Shown in pieces: positions 14,546-23,297 of a stretch of 31,955 nt of DNA; within the stretch, counting starts at the first letter, position 1, and every line of letters starts with the position of its first letter. The notes beneath the pieces were generated by a model, which was not told where the DNA came from, searched no databases, and worked only from the letters and a program-made list of their open reading frames with translations. This DNA comes from a virus, in IMG/VR virus record IMGVR_UViG_3300024520_000324, positions 1-31,955 of that record; one strand, given 5' to 3'. The position numbers were made by a program, and so were the translations under genes.

Positions 14546-16434
14546 CCGGCACCCCGCGGGGTCTGCCCGCCGCCGGCCCGAGCTCGGAGCGCCTTGGCTT
14601 TCGTGGCCAGGAGCAGGTCGAGAGCTGGCGCGATGTCCGAGATCTTCGCCATCATCGTGTCCCTCGCTTGGTTGCCGGCGTCCTGTAGGGCCCGCTCCTG
14701 CTCGGGGGTCCCTGCGTGCTCGACGTGGATCGTCATCCCGGTCCCAATGTTGAAGACCGTTGAAAACACGTATGTGAGCGTTTGGGGCAGCGGGCGTGCA
14801 GCTGCCACGGTCCCGGGCGCCGTGAGACCGAGGTTCTCGAAAAGTCCCGTGGACTCGGTTGGGGCAGCCGCACCCCTGCCGCCGCCACCACCGCCGCGCC
14901 GGCCCCGTCGCCGAGCTGTGCGACCAAGGGCCCCGGCCTCGCCACGAGCGAAGGACTCGGCCCCCTGCTCGCGCGCCGCGGCCTTGTCCTTGCGCCGGTC
15001 CTCCTGGTCACGCTTGCGCTCGGCTGCGTTGCCCTGGCGCTGCTGTGCGTCCCGAAACGCCTGGGTTGCGGCCGAGGTCGAGGCGAGACCGCCCCCGCCG
15101 GAGCCGAGGCCGATCGCGCTCTTGATGTCGTCGACCGTGTCGCTCACCCCCTCGAGCTCGCCCGCGGCCTCGCTGATGAAGTCGAGGATCTCCCCGATGA
15201 CGTTGCGCGCGGTCTCCAGCGGCGTGAGGAACACGTCGATCACCGAGGCCGCTTTCTCCCATGCGCCTGGCCAGCGGGTCTCGAGCTCGCCGAGCAGCTC
15301 GCGGATCCACCCGAGCAGCTGCCCGCCGACCTCGAGGATCGTGGCCATGACGTCGGCAAAGAATGCGGCGCGCTCGACCATATCTGCGAGCGGCTGGACC
15401 GCCTGCTCGAGCAGCCCGATGAAGCCAGGCCCGAATTCATCGATGAAGGGTTTGAGCGCGTCGATCAAGCGCTTGAACGGTTTGGCGACCTCGCGCGCCC
15501 ACGCTTCGACCTTGGGAATGATTTCGTCGATGATCTCAAGCGCGCGCTCGAAGATCGGCACGAGCCCCAGAGCTAGGCGGCCCTTGAGGTCATCGGAGCG
15601 CTTGGACATCCCCGCGAGGGCGTCCTGGTAAGCCTCGGCTTTGGCCAGCTCCTCGCGGGTGAACACTTTGCCGGTCGCGTCGACCATGCCTTGGATCGCG
15701 TCGGTTCCGCTGTTGAAGAGGGGGATCAGTTCCCGCCCCTCTTCGCCCATGAGCTTGAACGCGATCCGGCTGCGGTCGGTGGGGTCCTTCACATCCTCAA
15801 GCGCGGCTGAGACGATCTTGAGCTGTTCGGTTGGGTCCTGGTCTTGTAGCTGTTTGTAGCTGAGGCTTAGCTCATCGAGTGCCTCAGCCGCAGGTCCGGC
15901 GCCGCCTCGCCCGATCACGTCAAGCTGGATCTCGAGGTTGGTGATGCCCTTTGTCAGCTTCTCTACGTCGGTGCCCGAGAGGGTGGCCACATGCGAGAGG
16001 CGCTGGAAATCCTCGACGCCGAACCCGGTCTTTTGGGCGGTCTTTGCGATCAGGTCGAGGCCGGCGGTCTGCTCGCCTACGAAAGCGATCGCCGTGGCGA
16101 TGCCCTCAAGCACTGCGGCGATCCCAGCGGACGCGAACGAAGCCGCGATGCCAGCCGCGGCGCCCGACATGAGCTTGTCCATCCGTCCGACCTCGCCGCC
16201 GGATTTCTTGGCGGCCCCGCCGACGTCCTTGATCTCCTTGCCGGCCTTGTCGGTCTCCTTGGCCGATTTCTTGGCAGCCTTGGACTCGGCATCGAGGGCC
16301 GTGCCGAGCTTCTCGACCTCGGCCTCGGCCTCTTTGGCGCCTTTTTTCAGCTCATGGGCGGCCTTTTCAGCGTCGTCGAATCCCTTGTCGTCGAAGACAG
16401 TGGCGATCTTGAATAGCAGCGTGCGGATCAACAT
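14542..16434 (-). CDS. Tape measure protein (630 aa)
   Basis: The longest minus-strand structural gene, directly after two chaperone-like genes. The N-terminal about 75 residues are a highly charged Lys/Glu/Ala coiled coil, followed by a glycine- and alanine-rich hydrophobic segment (about 85-118, AAAGIAASFASAGIAAVLEG and following), then long amphipathic helices to about residue 440, and a Lys/Arg/Gly-rich tail. This is the tape measure design: it sets tail length and its hydrophobic part may help DNA cross the membrane. At about 0.15 nm per residue the tail would be near 95 nm. A one-base overlap couples it to the preceding gene. Confidence 0.85.
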   Translation of the reverse strand: MLIRTLLFKIATVFDDKGFDDAEKAAHELKKGAKEAEAEVEKLGTALDAESKAAKKSAKETDKAGKEIKDVGGAAKKSGGEVGRMDKLMSGAAAGIAASFASAGIAAVLEGIATAIAFVGEQTAGLDLIAKTAQKTGFGVEDFQRLSHVATLSGTDVEKLTKGITNLEIQLDVIGRGGAGPAAEALDELSLSYKQLQDQDPTEQLKIVSAALEDVKDPTDRSRIAFKLMGEEGRELIPLFNSGTDAIQGMVDATGKVFTREELAKAEAYQDALAGMSKRSDDLKGRLALGLVPIFERALEIIDEIIPKVEAWAREVAKPFKRLIDALKPFIDEFGPGFIGLLEQAVQPLADMVERAAFFADVMATILEVGGQLLGWIRELLGELETRWPGAWEKAASVIDVFLTPLETARNVIGEILDFISEAAGELEGVSDTVDDIKSAIGLGSGGGGLASTSAATQAFRDAQQRQGNAAERKRDQEDRRKDKAAAREQGAESFARGEAGALGRTARRRGRRGGGGGGRGAAAPTESTGLFENLGLTAPGTVAAARPLPQTLTYVFSTVFNIGTGMTIHVEHAGTPEQERALQDAGNQARDTMMAKISDIAPALDLLLATKAKALRARAGGGQTPRGAG

Positions 16435-17111
16435 CAGCCGCCCCCCGCTGTTGCCGCGTCGCTCGCCCGTCGTTGGCGCTCACAGTCGGCGGCCGCGATC
16501 TCGACCAGGTCGATCATGCGGTCCGGCGTCCACGAGCGGAGAACCTCGTCGACGCTGCCCACGTAGCCCGAGGACGCCAGGGCAGCCGCCCATTGGACCG
16601 TGCGCGACGCACTGGGTTGGGGGACGCCGTAGTCCTTATGGGGCCGCTGCCCCGCGCTGTAGGGCGAGCGCGTCCACAGGGGGCCAAAGGTCTGCGTGAG
16701 CTGGGCTGCGAGCGCCTGCCACTTGGCGAACGGCGAGAGCCCCAGGCGGCCCCACTCGCGCCACGATCCCACCGGCGTCCCGTCGACCACGAGCCGATCG
16801 AAGATCGTCCGCTCGATGACCTCGACCACCCAGGGGCCATCGAGGCCGGGGGCGGACAAGAGCCCGCGCGCGAGCTGGGCCAGCTGCTCTAGGGCAGCGG
16901 TGGCGGTCGTGATCCTGGCCTCGCCGGAGATGACCTCGCGCACCGACTTCGCCACGGCGCCCGGAGCTGTGACCGAGAGCAGCAGCGCCTCGCCGACTCG
17001 CTCGATGATCTGGGGCTCGAGCTCAAACGCGAGTTCGGGGTCGAGCACCTGCAAGCGACACGGTCGGTCGCCGACCAGGGCAAAGTTTGCCGGCTGGCCC
17101 CACTGGCTCAC
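16434..17111 (-). CDS. Tail assembly chaperone, second frame or DUF-type neighbour (225 aa)
   Basis: GTG 17111 overlaps the stop of the previous gene (GTGA). The position, just before the tape measure, is that of the second tail assembly chaperone that coats the tape during tube assembly. The product is helical, with RVGEALLLSVTAPGAVAKSV near the start and WREWGRLGLSPFAKWQALAA later. Its frame is -1 relative to the upstream chaperone gene and stays open upstream to 17288, so a -1 frameshift fusion is geometrically possible. I found no canonical X XXY YYZ slippery heptamer in 17108-17288, so a separate coupled start is preferred. Confidence 0.6.
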   Translation of the reverse strand: MSQWGQPANFALVGDRPCRLQVLDPELAFELEPQIIERVGEALLLSVTAPGAVAKSVREVISGEARITTATAALEQLAQLARGLLSAPGLDGPWVVEVIERTIFDRLVVDGTPVGSWREWGRLGLSPFAKWQALAAQLTQTFGPLWTRSPYSAGQRPHKDYGVPQPSASRTVQWAAALASSGYVGSVDEVLRSWTPDRMIDLVEIAAADCERQRRASDAATAGGG

Positions 17112-17728
17112 GCGGCCTCGCTCGCAGCGGGCTCCTCGGGTTTGCGCAGTAGCGGGCGGTAGGTGTGGAGCAGCGAGGCCATGAGCAGGCCCCACTTTGT
17201 GCCGGGGTTGGCCTTGGTGAAGCCGGTGAGCGTTCCCCAGTTGGCGATCTTCTTGGTCTCCCCGCCGACGACCACGAACAGCCGGCACGGGGCGCCGTCC
17301 TTGCCGCCGAATAGGGCGAGGTCGAATAGCCGCATGATCTGCGCATGGTCGAGCCGGTCTGTGAGCTCAGGGATCGAGTCGGCGACCATCTGGCCCACGA
17401 ACTCTGGCACCCGCTTGCAGAGCGCGTCCCATGCTCGCTCCATGTGCTCATCCTTGGAGTCGGAGACTTGCAGGACCCGGTACAGGCGGGCGAGGTCGAA
17501 GCTCGCAGGTGCATCGCTGGCCTCGCCGTCCCATGCCGGGTCTGCCACGATGACGCGCGCGGCCTTGACGGCCTCGACCGCGAGGGAGCTGAGGATCGCC
17601 GCGATACCAGCTCCGATCGAAGGGCCGAGGTGGCGGCCGAGGATCATCTCGACGCCGACCTGCTCGCGGTCGTCGATCGCCACGAGCACGTACTCATGGC
17701 CGCCGATCTCCTGGCGCAGCTCGCTCAT
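17108..17728 (-). CDS. Tail assembly chaperone (206 aa)
   Basis: The gene sits between the tube and the second chaperone and overlaps both by four bases. The product begins with strands (HEYVLVAIDDREQVGVEMIL), then a mostly helical body, a pattern common in proteins encoded between tube and tape measure in this phage class. FDLALFGGKDGAPCRLFVVV and NWGTLTGFTKANPGTKWGLL in the C-terminal half suggest a conserved core. Such proteins bind the tape measure and recruit tube subunits. The call is by gene order and general features; no firm family match. Confidence 0.6.
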   Translation of the reverse strand: MSELRQEIGGHEYVLVAIDDREQVGVEMILGRHLGPSIGAGIAAILSSLAVEAVKAARVIVADPAWDGEASDAPASFDLARLYRVLQVSDSKDEHMERAWDALCKRVPEFVGQMVADSIPELTDRLDHAQIMRLFDLALFGGKDGAPCRLFVVVGGETKKIANWGTLTGFTKANPGTKWGLLMASLLHTYRPLLRKPEEPAASEAA

Positions 17729-18183
17729 TCGAAATCAGACGCTCCGAGCGAGGTGGGCGCCAGCCAGATCCCGACCGACGCGACAACGAAGGTCCCGCGG
17801 AGCACGTAGGGCACGAATTCCGCGCCGTCTTGGACGGTCACGGTCGGGTTTCCGACGATGGCAACGGCCGCAGACACCCACTTCGCACTGCCGTAGCTGG
17901 CGGCAAACGTGAGCGCTCGCCCGTCGTCGACCGAGCGACGGCGCCGGATGTCCATCTTCGAGTGGTCAGACGAGTGCGCGAGCACGTTTACGGTGACCTC
18001 ATACGCAAAGTTGGGTTTGAAGATGATCGCGCTACACCGATTCATGCCGCTGGTGAAGGTCGATTCATCGTTCAGTGGCGCGCAACTCATGAGCGCGCCG
18101 GTGTCTGGGAAGCATGTGAGCGAGAGCCCGCCGACGTTGACCGCGAACGTGCCCAGATTGAGAACTGTCGTTACGTTGCTCAT
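17725..18183 (-). CDS. Tail tube protein, DUF3277 type (152 aa)
   Basis: This 152-residue beta-rich protein directly follows the sheath, the usual place of the tube. It shows NVTTVLNLGTFAVNVGGLSL at the start, a central FAYEVTVNVLAHSSDHSKMD segment and a C-terminal PYVLRGTFVVASVGIWLAPT, which agrees with the DUF3277 family that accompanies DUF3383 sheaths. An AGGAG lies 4 bases before the ATG. Stacked hexamers of this protein form the inner tube for DNA. Confidence 0.75.
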   Translation of the reverse strand: MSNVTTVLNLGTFAVNVGGLSLTCFPDTGALMSCAPLNDESTFTSGMNRCSAIIFKPNFAYEVTVNVLAHSSDHSKMDIRRRRSVDDGRALTFAASYGSAKWVSAAVAIVGNPTVTVQDGAEFVPYVLRGTFVVASVGIWLAPTSLGASDFE

Positions 18184-18190
18184 GGTGCTC

Positions 18191-19567
18191 CTAGAGGGCG
18201 AGGTAGACCGAAACGTTCGCTTTGACGAGCTTGGGCGTAACGTTGACGTTGATTATCCACCCACCCGTGGTCTTGAGGTCGCCCGCCGAAACCTCGCCCG
18301 CTGGGATGTCGGCGATCGGCACATGCGAGACGGTGAAGTCGTCCGCGATCACGTCGTTGTTGACCAGCGGCGCGAGCATGGCCTCGAGCTCCTGGCTCAC
18401 AGCCTGGAGCCCAGCTTCATTGATGTTGACCCCGAGCGCCGAGGCTAGAGCCTGGTCAATGATCGCCATGGCGGCGAACCAGATCCAATCCTCAGCGTGG
18501 CGATGGTAGATGAAGGCCGGCACCCCCGTGGTGTTGGCCGAGGTGACCCCGTTGAAGAACTTGAGCGCCGAGGTGGGGCCATCGAGCCGCTCAGTGTAGG
18601 AGATCGACCGGTCGCGCATCGTGAGCGTGTCGGTCTCCGACCGCGCGCTCGTGATCGTGGTCTCTGTGAACCCGGAGATCGCCAGGTAGTGCCACTGCCG
18701 CGACCCGGGGAACGCTCCGCCGAGTCGCCCGATCGATGCGGGCTGCGTGTAGTCCGTGGCCGTCGGGTGCGACCTCAGGTTGACCCGCGGGTGAGCAGCT
18801 GTTTTCCAAACCGCGGCTAGGTTGTCCGTGTCCAGGGGGTCATAGACGCCGACGTCGTTGTTCTCGGCGAAGTAGAAATTGCGCCGGGTGGTCGTGTTGC
18901 CCTGGACCCACCGCAGCGCCTCGGCGAGCTCGAGGTCAACCGCGCCGGGAGTGAGGACGCCCCAGAACGGCGAGGCCAGGTAGGCGGCCACGAGGTCATC
19001 GTAGATCCCCACCGAGGCGATGGTCGGGGCGGTGCCGATGTCCATCTCTGTATTCGATGTCGGCGATGTCTGCGTGAGCACGATCGGGATCCCCGCGACA
19101 TCCTGGGTCATCGTCAGGGTGTCCGTGTCGACCGTCGCCGCGGTGTACCCCGCGATCGTGGCCGCGATCAGACCGTCCTTGATCTGCGTGGCGGTCGAGG
19201 TCGAGGCCGTGAACGTGGCAATCACCACGCCGCTATCGTAGAGCGCAAACACGCCATCGGTGGTCCCGGTGACGTCGATCGACCACTCTTCGGCCACCGC
19301 GCTCTGACGCGTGATCATGCGGATCGCTGACACCTGATTCGCGGTCGCGGTCTGCGCGAGTAGGTCGCCCATCGCGTTGTACGCGACATGAGACGTGGTC
19401 CAGCCGTCGTCCTCCATGGCGGTGAGCGTGGAGTACAGCGTAACCGGCCCCGTGACACCCGCGGGCGAGACGGGGGCGACCATCGAGTAGATCCGCGCCG
19501 TGTCTGGCGGTGCGACGGTGGCGGGAACCGTGAAGGTCTGAACTGATAGCCAGTCTGATTTGGGCAT
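18191..19567 (-). CDS. Tail sheath protein, DUF3383 type, with inserted module (458 aa)
   Basis: The contractile sheath: an N-terminal segment LYSTLTAMEDDGWTTSHVAY, a central PFWGVLTPGAVDLELAEALR, NFYFAENNDVGVYDPLDTDN and a C-terminal NEAGLQAVSQELEAML then GGWIINVNVTPKLVKANVSV match the DUF3383 sheath pattern. Residues about 94-186 (from WSIDVTGTTDG to GTAPTIASVG) form a separate beta module with STATQIKDGLIAA and LTMTQDVAGIPIVLTQT, also seen in the head decoration protein and tail terminator. It sits where the sheath can carry surface domains. An AGGAG precedes ATG with 6-base spacing. Contraction drives the tube through the envelope. Confidence 0.85.
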   Translation of the reverse strand: MPKSDWLSVQTFTVPATVAPPDTARIYSMVAPVSPAGVTGPVTLYSTLTAMEDDGWTTSHVAYNAMGDLLAQTATANQVSAIRMITRQSAVAEEWSIDVTGTTDGVFALYDSGVVIATFTASTSTATQIKDGLIAATIAGYTAATVDTDTLTMTQDVAGIPIVLTQTSPTSNTEMDIGTAPTIASVGIYDDLVAAYLASPFWGVLTPGAVDLELAEALRWVQGNTTTRRNFYFAENNDVGVYDPLDTDNLAAVWKTAAHPRVNLRSHPTATDYTQPASIGRLGGAFPGSRQWHYLAISGFTETTITSARSETDTLTMRDRSISYTERLDGPTSALKFFNGVTSANTTGVPAFIYHRHAEDWIWFAAMAIIDQALASALGVNINEAGLQAVSQELEAMLAPLVNNDVIADDFTVSHVPIADIPAGEVSAGDLKTTGGWIINVNVTPKLVKANVSVYLAL

Positions 19568-19576
19568 CGTGGGCTC

Positions 19577-20383
19577 CTAGATACTGACCGTGATGGCCGG
19601 AGGGCCGGCCAGGCGGGCGGCGGGGTCTTGGTATGCGCGGGTGGCCCAGCCCTCGAGGGACAGGTCCAGCGTCGCCTGTGAGGTCGAGTCGCCGCGGGTC
19701 GGCGATGGGGTGAGCGCGGCGAGCACGGCGACCTTGTCCCACCCGAGCGCGCGGATGGCTGGGCGCAAGATTCGCTCAACATCCTTGCGAGCGCGCAAGA
19801 GCAGGTCGCCGGCGGTGAGAAACCCGCGGGTCTGGCTTGACCGCCAGCTCGTTCGCCAGGTCATGCGGCTCCATTCGGCCTCGAGCTCGGGGTACCGCTG
19901 GACCACGGTGGTCACGCTCGTGATCCCCAGGGCCGTCGACGCAAAGAGGGGCTGAGCCGTGGAGCCGGTGACCAGCACGCTCGCGGTGTCCTCGGGGTCG
20001 GCTGCTGCGGTCACTCCCGCGGGAAGCTCGGCGGTGAGCTCGGCGAGGAGCGCGGCTGCGCTGGTGTCCTCGGTGTCTCCGCCGCCTGCGGTGATCGAGA
20101 TCGCGGTGGGCGTCTCGGTGAACCCGAGCGAGAAATCGACGCCCACGGTCCCCGCGCCTGCGGCCGTGACCGTGTAGCGCTGGACCATGATGCTTGGGAT
20201 CTTGACGATCTGCGGCTTGGAGATCTGGACCAAGCCGAACCAGGAGATCTGCGCAGCCGGTGGCGCGGGGATGGGCGCCCCCGAATCCGCGGGCTCCACG
20301 AAGTAGGGCGCGGCCCCGGTGCTCGAGGTGACCCACGTGGAGAACGCGGTCTCCAACTGCTCTAGTGCGATCGGCGCGGTCAT
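19577..20383 (-). CDS. Tail terminator, LIC_12616-like, split by an inserted module (268 aa)
   Basis: ATG 20383 overlaps the previous stop (ATGA). Gene position before the sheath and the two outer parts (residues 1-68 and about 161-268, the latter with LLRARKDVERILRPAIRALG) fit the small neck/tail terminator family that caps the finished tail. Between them residues about 69-160 carry a beta module like those in the sheath and decoration protein. The module is flanked by a repeated VQRY (67-70 and 161-164), whose DNA (20174-20185 and 19892-19903) matches at 11 of 12 bases. This looks like an insertion with duplicated ends. Confidence 0.65.
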   Translation of the reverse strand: MTAPIALEQLETAFSTWVTSSTGAAPYFVEPADSGAPIPAPPAAQISWFGLVQISKPQIVKIPSIMVQRYTVTAAGAGTVGVDFSLGFTETPTAISITAGGGDTEDTSAAALLAELTAELPAGVTAAADPEDTASVLVTGSTAQPLFASTALGITSVTTVVQRYPELEAEWSRMTWRTSWRSSQTRGFLTAGDLLLRARKDVERILRPAIRALGWDKVAVLAALTPSPTRGDSTSQATLDLSLEGWATRAYQDPAARLAGPPAITVSI

Positions 20384-20793
20384 GGTGTCGCCCCGATCTC
20401 GGTGCCGGTGTAGCGGCGGAACGGGTCGAGGAGCGGGCCCTGCCCGTCGTGAGGCTCTGCGGCGGTGATCTCGTAGTCTCGCCCGCCCCACTCGATCCGG
20501 TCGCCTGGGGGGCCCTCGTCATAGTTGGAGGGGGCGATCTGCAAGCCGGTCCAGCCCACGAGCGCGAGGTCTTCAGCGGTGGCCCACACATCGATCGTGC
20601 CGGAGCTGGAGTCGCCCTCGGTGGCGCGGGTCAAGCTCTTGCCGGTCGACTGGACCGAGAGCGTGACGACCGTGCTGGCCTCGGCGCCGGGGGTGAAGCG
20701 GCCGTCAGCATCGCGAGTGCCAGCGGGCCGGCGTCGGACCGTGTACGGCAGGCGGCCGGTCGTGATCGAGTCGTCTAGCAGGCTGAAACTCAT
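20380..20793 (-). CDS. Head closure/adaptor-type connector protein (137 aa)
   Basis: This small beta protein sits between gp10-like and terminator genes, where head-closure proteins lie. It has LPYTVRRRPAGTRDADGRFT at the start, an internal SVQSTGKSLT strand and a C-terminal IEWGGRDYEITAAEPHDGQG, with a GRDYEI strand typical of adaptor/closure beta barrels. It overlaps both neighbours by four bases. The function is inferred from order and size. Confidence 0.55.
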   Translation of the reverse strand: MSFSLLDDSITTGRLPYTVRRRPAGTRDADGRFTPGAEASTVVTLSVQSTGKSLTRATEGDSSSGTIDVWATAEDLALVGWTGLQIAPSNYDEGPPGDRIEWGGRDYEITAAEPHDGQGPLLDPFRRYTGTEIGATP

Positions 20794-21236
20794 GTCTCGG
20801 CCTCGCTGGTCTTGACGATCTTGGACTCGACGGCCTCGACCATGTCGCCATCGTGGATCAGCTTGCGCGAGTCCTTGCGCTTCGCGGCGTCTGATAGCGC
20901 CTTGCCCTTGACCTCGCCACCTTCGACGTAGAGCTTGATCGCCTGCGCGGCCTGGTCGCCAACATCAGTCACAGCGCCTCGGGCGGTCTGGGCCCCGTCG
21001 CTGACCTTGCCGGCTTCGGCCTCCATGCGCGTGGTCAGCTTGGGCACGGCGAGGTCAGCCGCGGGTCCGATCCATGGCCGCCGTGCGACCCCGTCTCCAT
21101 CCTCGTGACGCCAGCCGATCGTTGCAAGCTCCTCATCGTGCAGCCCGACCATAGCCGCGAGGTCAAACCCGGCGAGGCGCTTGCGCACCGCGTCGAATTC
21201 CTTGCGGTCATCGGTGACTGTGATCGTGACGGGCAT
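20790..21236 (-). CDS. HK97 gp10-like neck protein (148 aa)
   Basis: The protein matches the general plan of gp10-like/virion morphogenesis neck proteins: an N-terminal helix, then GWRHEDGDGVARRPWIGPAA at about 41-60, a long helix with TDVGDQAAQAIKLYVEGG and a C-terminal LSDAAKRKDSRKLIHDGDMV near 113-132, which corresponds to the conserved LIDTG-type segment. These proteins connect the connector to the tail terminator. It overlaps the next gene by four bases. Confidence 0.7.
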   Translation of the reverse strand: MPVTITVTDDRKEFDAVRKRLAGFDLAAMVGLHDEELATIGWRHEDGDGVARRPWIGPAADLAVPKLTTRMEAEAGKVSDGAQTARGAVTDVGDQAAQAIKLYVEGGEVKGKALSDAAKRKDSRKLIHDGDMVEAVESKIVKTSEAET

Positions 21237-21610
21237 CAGGCGGGCTGGGGGCTGGGGGGCATGCGGTTGCGGCGGGTGCCGCGAACGCGAGCGATGATGT
21301 TGTCCAGGGCCTGGCCGTAGACCGTGGACCCGTGCTCACCGGTAGCAGCTGCACCGGCAGCTCGAGAGACCGACTTCCCGCCGCGGGACTCGCCGGTGAT
21401 CGAGCCAGCCGGGACCGCGGGGCCAGTGCCCTCGCCGTCCTCTTTCAGGAGGTGGCAGGCTTTCAAGAGCACGCCTTCATCGGGGTCGACTCCAGCGCAC
21501 AGCCACTTGCCAGCCGGGATCGCAGCGACCGCCCGATTGATCCAGAATTGCGCCGTGTCGGGGTCGACGGCGGCGAACTCTGCGGGCAGGTCTGCGATCA
21601 CTACGGTCAT
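21236..21610 (-). CDS. DUF4054-type head-tail connector (124 aa)
   Basis: The pattern of DUF4054 is clear: an N-terminal FAAVDPDTAQFWINRAVAAI, then W with LLKACHLLKEDG (the AHLL position), a central GSITGESRGGKSVSRA (the conserved G-S-S-G-S loop) and STVYGQALDNIIARVR at about 94-109. DUF4054 proteins are head-tail connectors found with DUF1073, DUF2213, DUF2184 and DUF3383 genes. A one-base overlap links it to the gp10-like gene. Confidence 0.75.
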   Translation of the reverse strand: MTVVIADLPAEFAAVDPDTAQFWINRAVAAIPAGKWLCAGVDPDEGVLLKACHLLKEDGEGTGPAVPAGSITGESRGGKSVSRAAGAAATGEHGSTVYGQALDNIIARVRGTRRNRMPPSPQPA

Positions 21611-21613
21611 GGG

Positions 21614-22207
21614 TCACACGATCGTCTGGGCGCGCTCGGCTGCGCGGAACTGCTCCTGCGGCGAGACCAAGGGGGGGCGCTTCCTGGCGAGCTCGCCGAG
21701 GGCCGAGAAGTCGACGGGCGCCTTTTTCTGGATGCGCTTGAGCGCGCGCGCGAGCAGCTCCACGATCTTGGGCTGGCGACGCTCACGGCGACCGGCGGTC
21801 ACGGGGCGCTGGTCTTCGAGGTCATACATCCACGCGACGGCCGCGGGGTCGGTCGAGATTTTGGCTAGCAGCGTACGCGCGGACACGCTGGTGTGACCGG
21901 TCAGGTGCTCGTCGGTGGTCGTGATCTTGCCGTCCGCGATGAGCTCGGCGACGCGCTTGTTAGCCTCGCAGCCGGCCCATTGCTCGGCGGTACGGATGTT
22001 CAGGCCGGGGGCGAGGCCCACGAAGTCCTCGCCGATCTGCCAGGTCTGGGGGCCCTCGTGCGTCGGCTGCCAGTGACCCTCGGGGCCAGTGGTGCCGGCG
22101 TAGACCAGCCACACGCGGTCGGTGGGCGCGGCGTCCTGGGCCTCCTCGGAGGGGGCGGCGCCGGAGCGTAGGCCAGTGAGCTTGTCGTTTTTCTTGCTCT
22201 TGCTCAT
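21614..22207 (-). CDS. Hypothetical protein between capsid and connector genes (197 aa)
   Basis: Directly after the major capsid gene (ATGA overlap) and before the DUF4054 connector. The first 30 residues are charged and flexible; VWLVYAGTTGPEGHWQPTH starts an ordered part; a helical C-terminal region is rich in Arg/Lys (RRERRQPKIVELLARALKRI). No family is recognised. Position suggests a head or neck component, for example a head-tail joining or capsid-associated protein. There is no membrane segment and no catalytic motif visible. Confidence 0.65.
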   Translation of the reverse strand: MSKSKKNDKLTGLRSGAAPSEEAQDAAPTDRVWLVYAGTTGPEGHWQPTHEGPQTWQIGEDFVGLAPGLNIRTAEQWAGCEANKRVAELIADGKITTTDEHLTGHTSVSARTLLAKISTDPAAVAWMYDLEDQRPVTAGRRERRQPKIVELLARALKRIQKKAPVDFSALGELARKRPPLVSPQEQFRAAERAQTIV

Positions 22208-23295
22208 ACCATCTCGAATCGCATGATCAGGGAGGCGTCGCGGCAGATGACCGAGGCGGTCTGCGCGATCAGGATGAAATCGGTGTCAAACTCGACATCG
22301 AAGGGCCCGAAGAGCTGGGGCGGAAGCGCGTCGATGTAGAGGTCCTCGGAGTCGGCGGACCAGAGTTGCCACATGGCGCCGTCCGAGCTCGAGGCGGTCA
22401 ACATGCGGTTGTCCCTGACCGGGTTCGCCAGCCAGGGGAACTCTTCCACGAGCAGGGCCGAGATCAGCGAGTTGCCGCCCGGCATGAATATCCGCTGGAT
22501 GTGCGCCCAATGGCTCCGGGGCATGATGACGCCGGACGGGGCCCGGTTCGGGTTGGCGAGGTACCAGGCCTCATCGATGATCTGGAGGTTGATCAGGAGC
22601 TGATCAACGGTCGTCACGCTGAGGAAGTCGAGCGGGAGCGCGAAGGTGTAGGCGCAGCCGTGAGTGAAGAACCCTGGCTGCTCGCGCTCATCCGAGCCGA
22701 AGCCAGCGGCGCGCTCGAAGTGCTGGTCCATCGCATCGACGGCGCCGGCTTGCTGGTCGGCGGGGATGTTCTGGCCGATCAACTCGGCGCGCCAGAGGTC
22801 GAAGCTGTTCCAGCCGAACCGCGCACCGTAGAGCGCGACGGGCTGCTCCTTCTTTTCGTTGGCCTGGCTCGAGCGAGTGAGACCGCGAAGCCCGCCCGCG
22901 CCGATCCATCGCGCCTCGCCGGAGATCGCGTCAACCTCCCACTCGATCGTGGTCTGCCCGAGCTTGGCCTTGCTGCTCACCGGGAGCAGGCCGCCGCGCT
23001 CGCCCGTGCGACCGGGAGCGAACAAGAACTGCTCCTTACTGATCTTGCGCTTGCTGGTGAGCACCGCTGCGAGGGGAGATGTGGTGAACACGCTCGCAGC
23101 GTCGTGACGCTGTTTGGCGTCCATGCGCTTCCCAGCCGGCCGCTTCGCGTCGTGTTTGGCGATGTGGCGGTCCATCACCGCGACGGCGCCAGCGACGTCG
23201 TTTTCGAGGTCGAGGTGCGAGTCCATGACCTGCGCCGTGGACATGCCAAAGGCGCGGCAGATCTCGGACAGTGATCCGTTGACGAGTGTGCTCAT
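22204..23295 (-). CDS. Major capsid protein, DUF2184 type (363 aa)
   Basis: The product reads like the DUF2184 major capsid family (HK97 fold): an N-terminal helical segment to about residue 95, then beta strands, then ALYGARFGWNSFDLWRAELI with the typical GYS-DEL-RA position near 160, a long helix DQQAGAVDAMDQHFERAAGF, and later MPRSHWAHIQRIFMPGG and a final strand LIMRFEMV. Two ATGs are available; 23301 overlaps the decoration stop, but ATG 23295 has GGAG 7 bases upstream and is preferred. The prohead protease encoded nearby is expected to trim the N-terminal delta-like part. Confidence 0.8.
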   Translation of the reverse strand: MSTLVNGSLSEICRAFGMSTAQVMDSHLDLENDVAGAVAVMDRHIAKHDAKRPAGKRMDAKQRHDAASVFTTSPLAAVLTSKRKISKEQFLFAPGRTGERGGLLPVSSKAKLGQTTIEWEVDAISGEARWIGAGGLRGLTRSSQANEKKEQPVALYGARFGWNSFDLWRAELIGQNIPADQQAGAVDAMDQHFERAAGFGSDEREQPGFFTHGCAYTFALPLDFLSVTTVDQLLINLQIIDEAWYLANPNRAPSGVIMPRSHWAHIQRIFMPGGNSLISALLVEEFPWLANPVRDNRMLTASSSDGAMWQLWSADSEDLYIDALPPQLFGPFDVEFDTDFILIAQTASVICRDASLIMRFEMV

Positions 23296-23297
23296 GA

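Noticed and set aside
17108-17288. Programmed -1 frameshift between the chaperones
   Set aside because: No X XXY YYZ heptamer in the right frame was found in the overlap; reported only as an open question.
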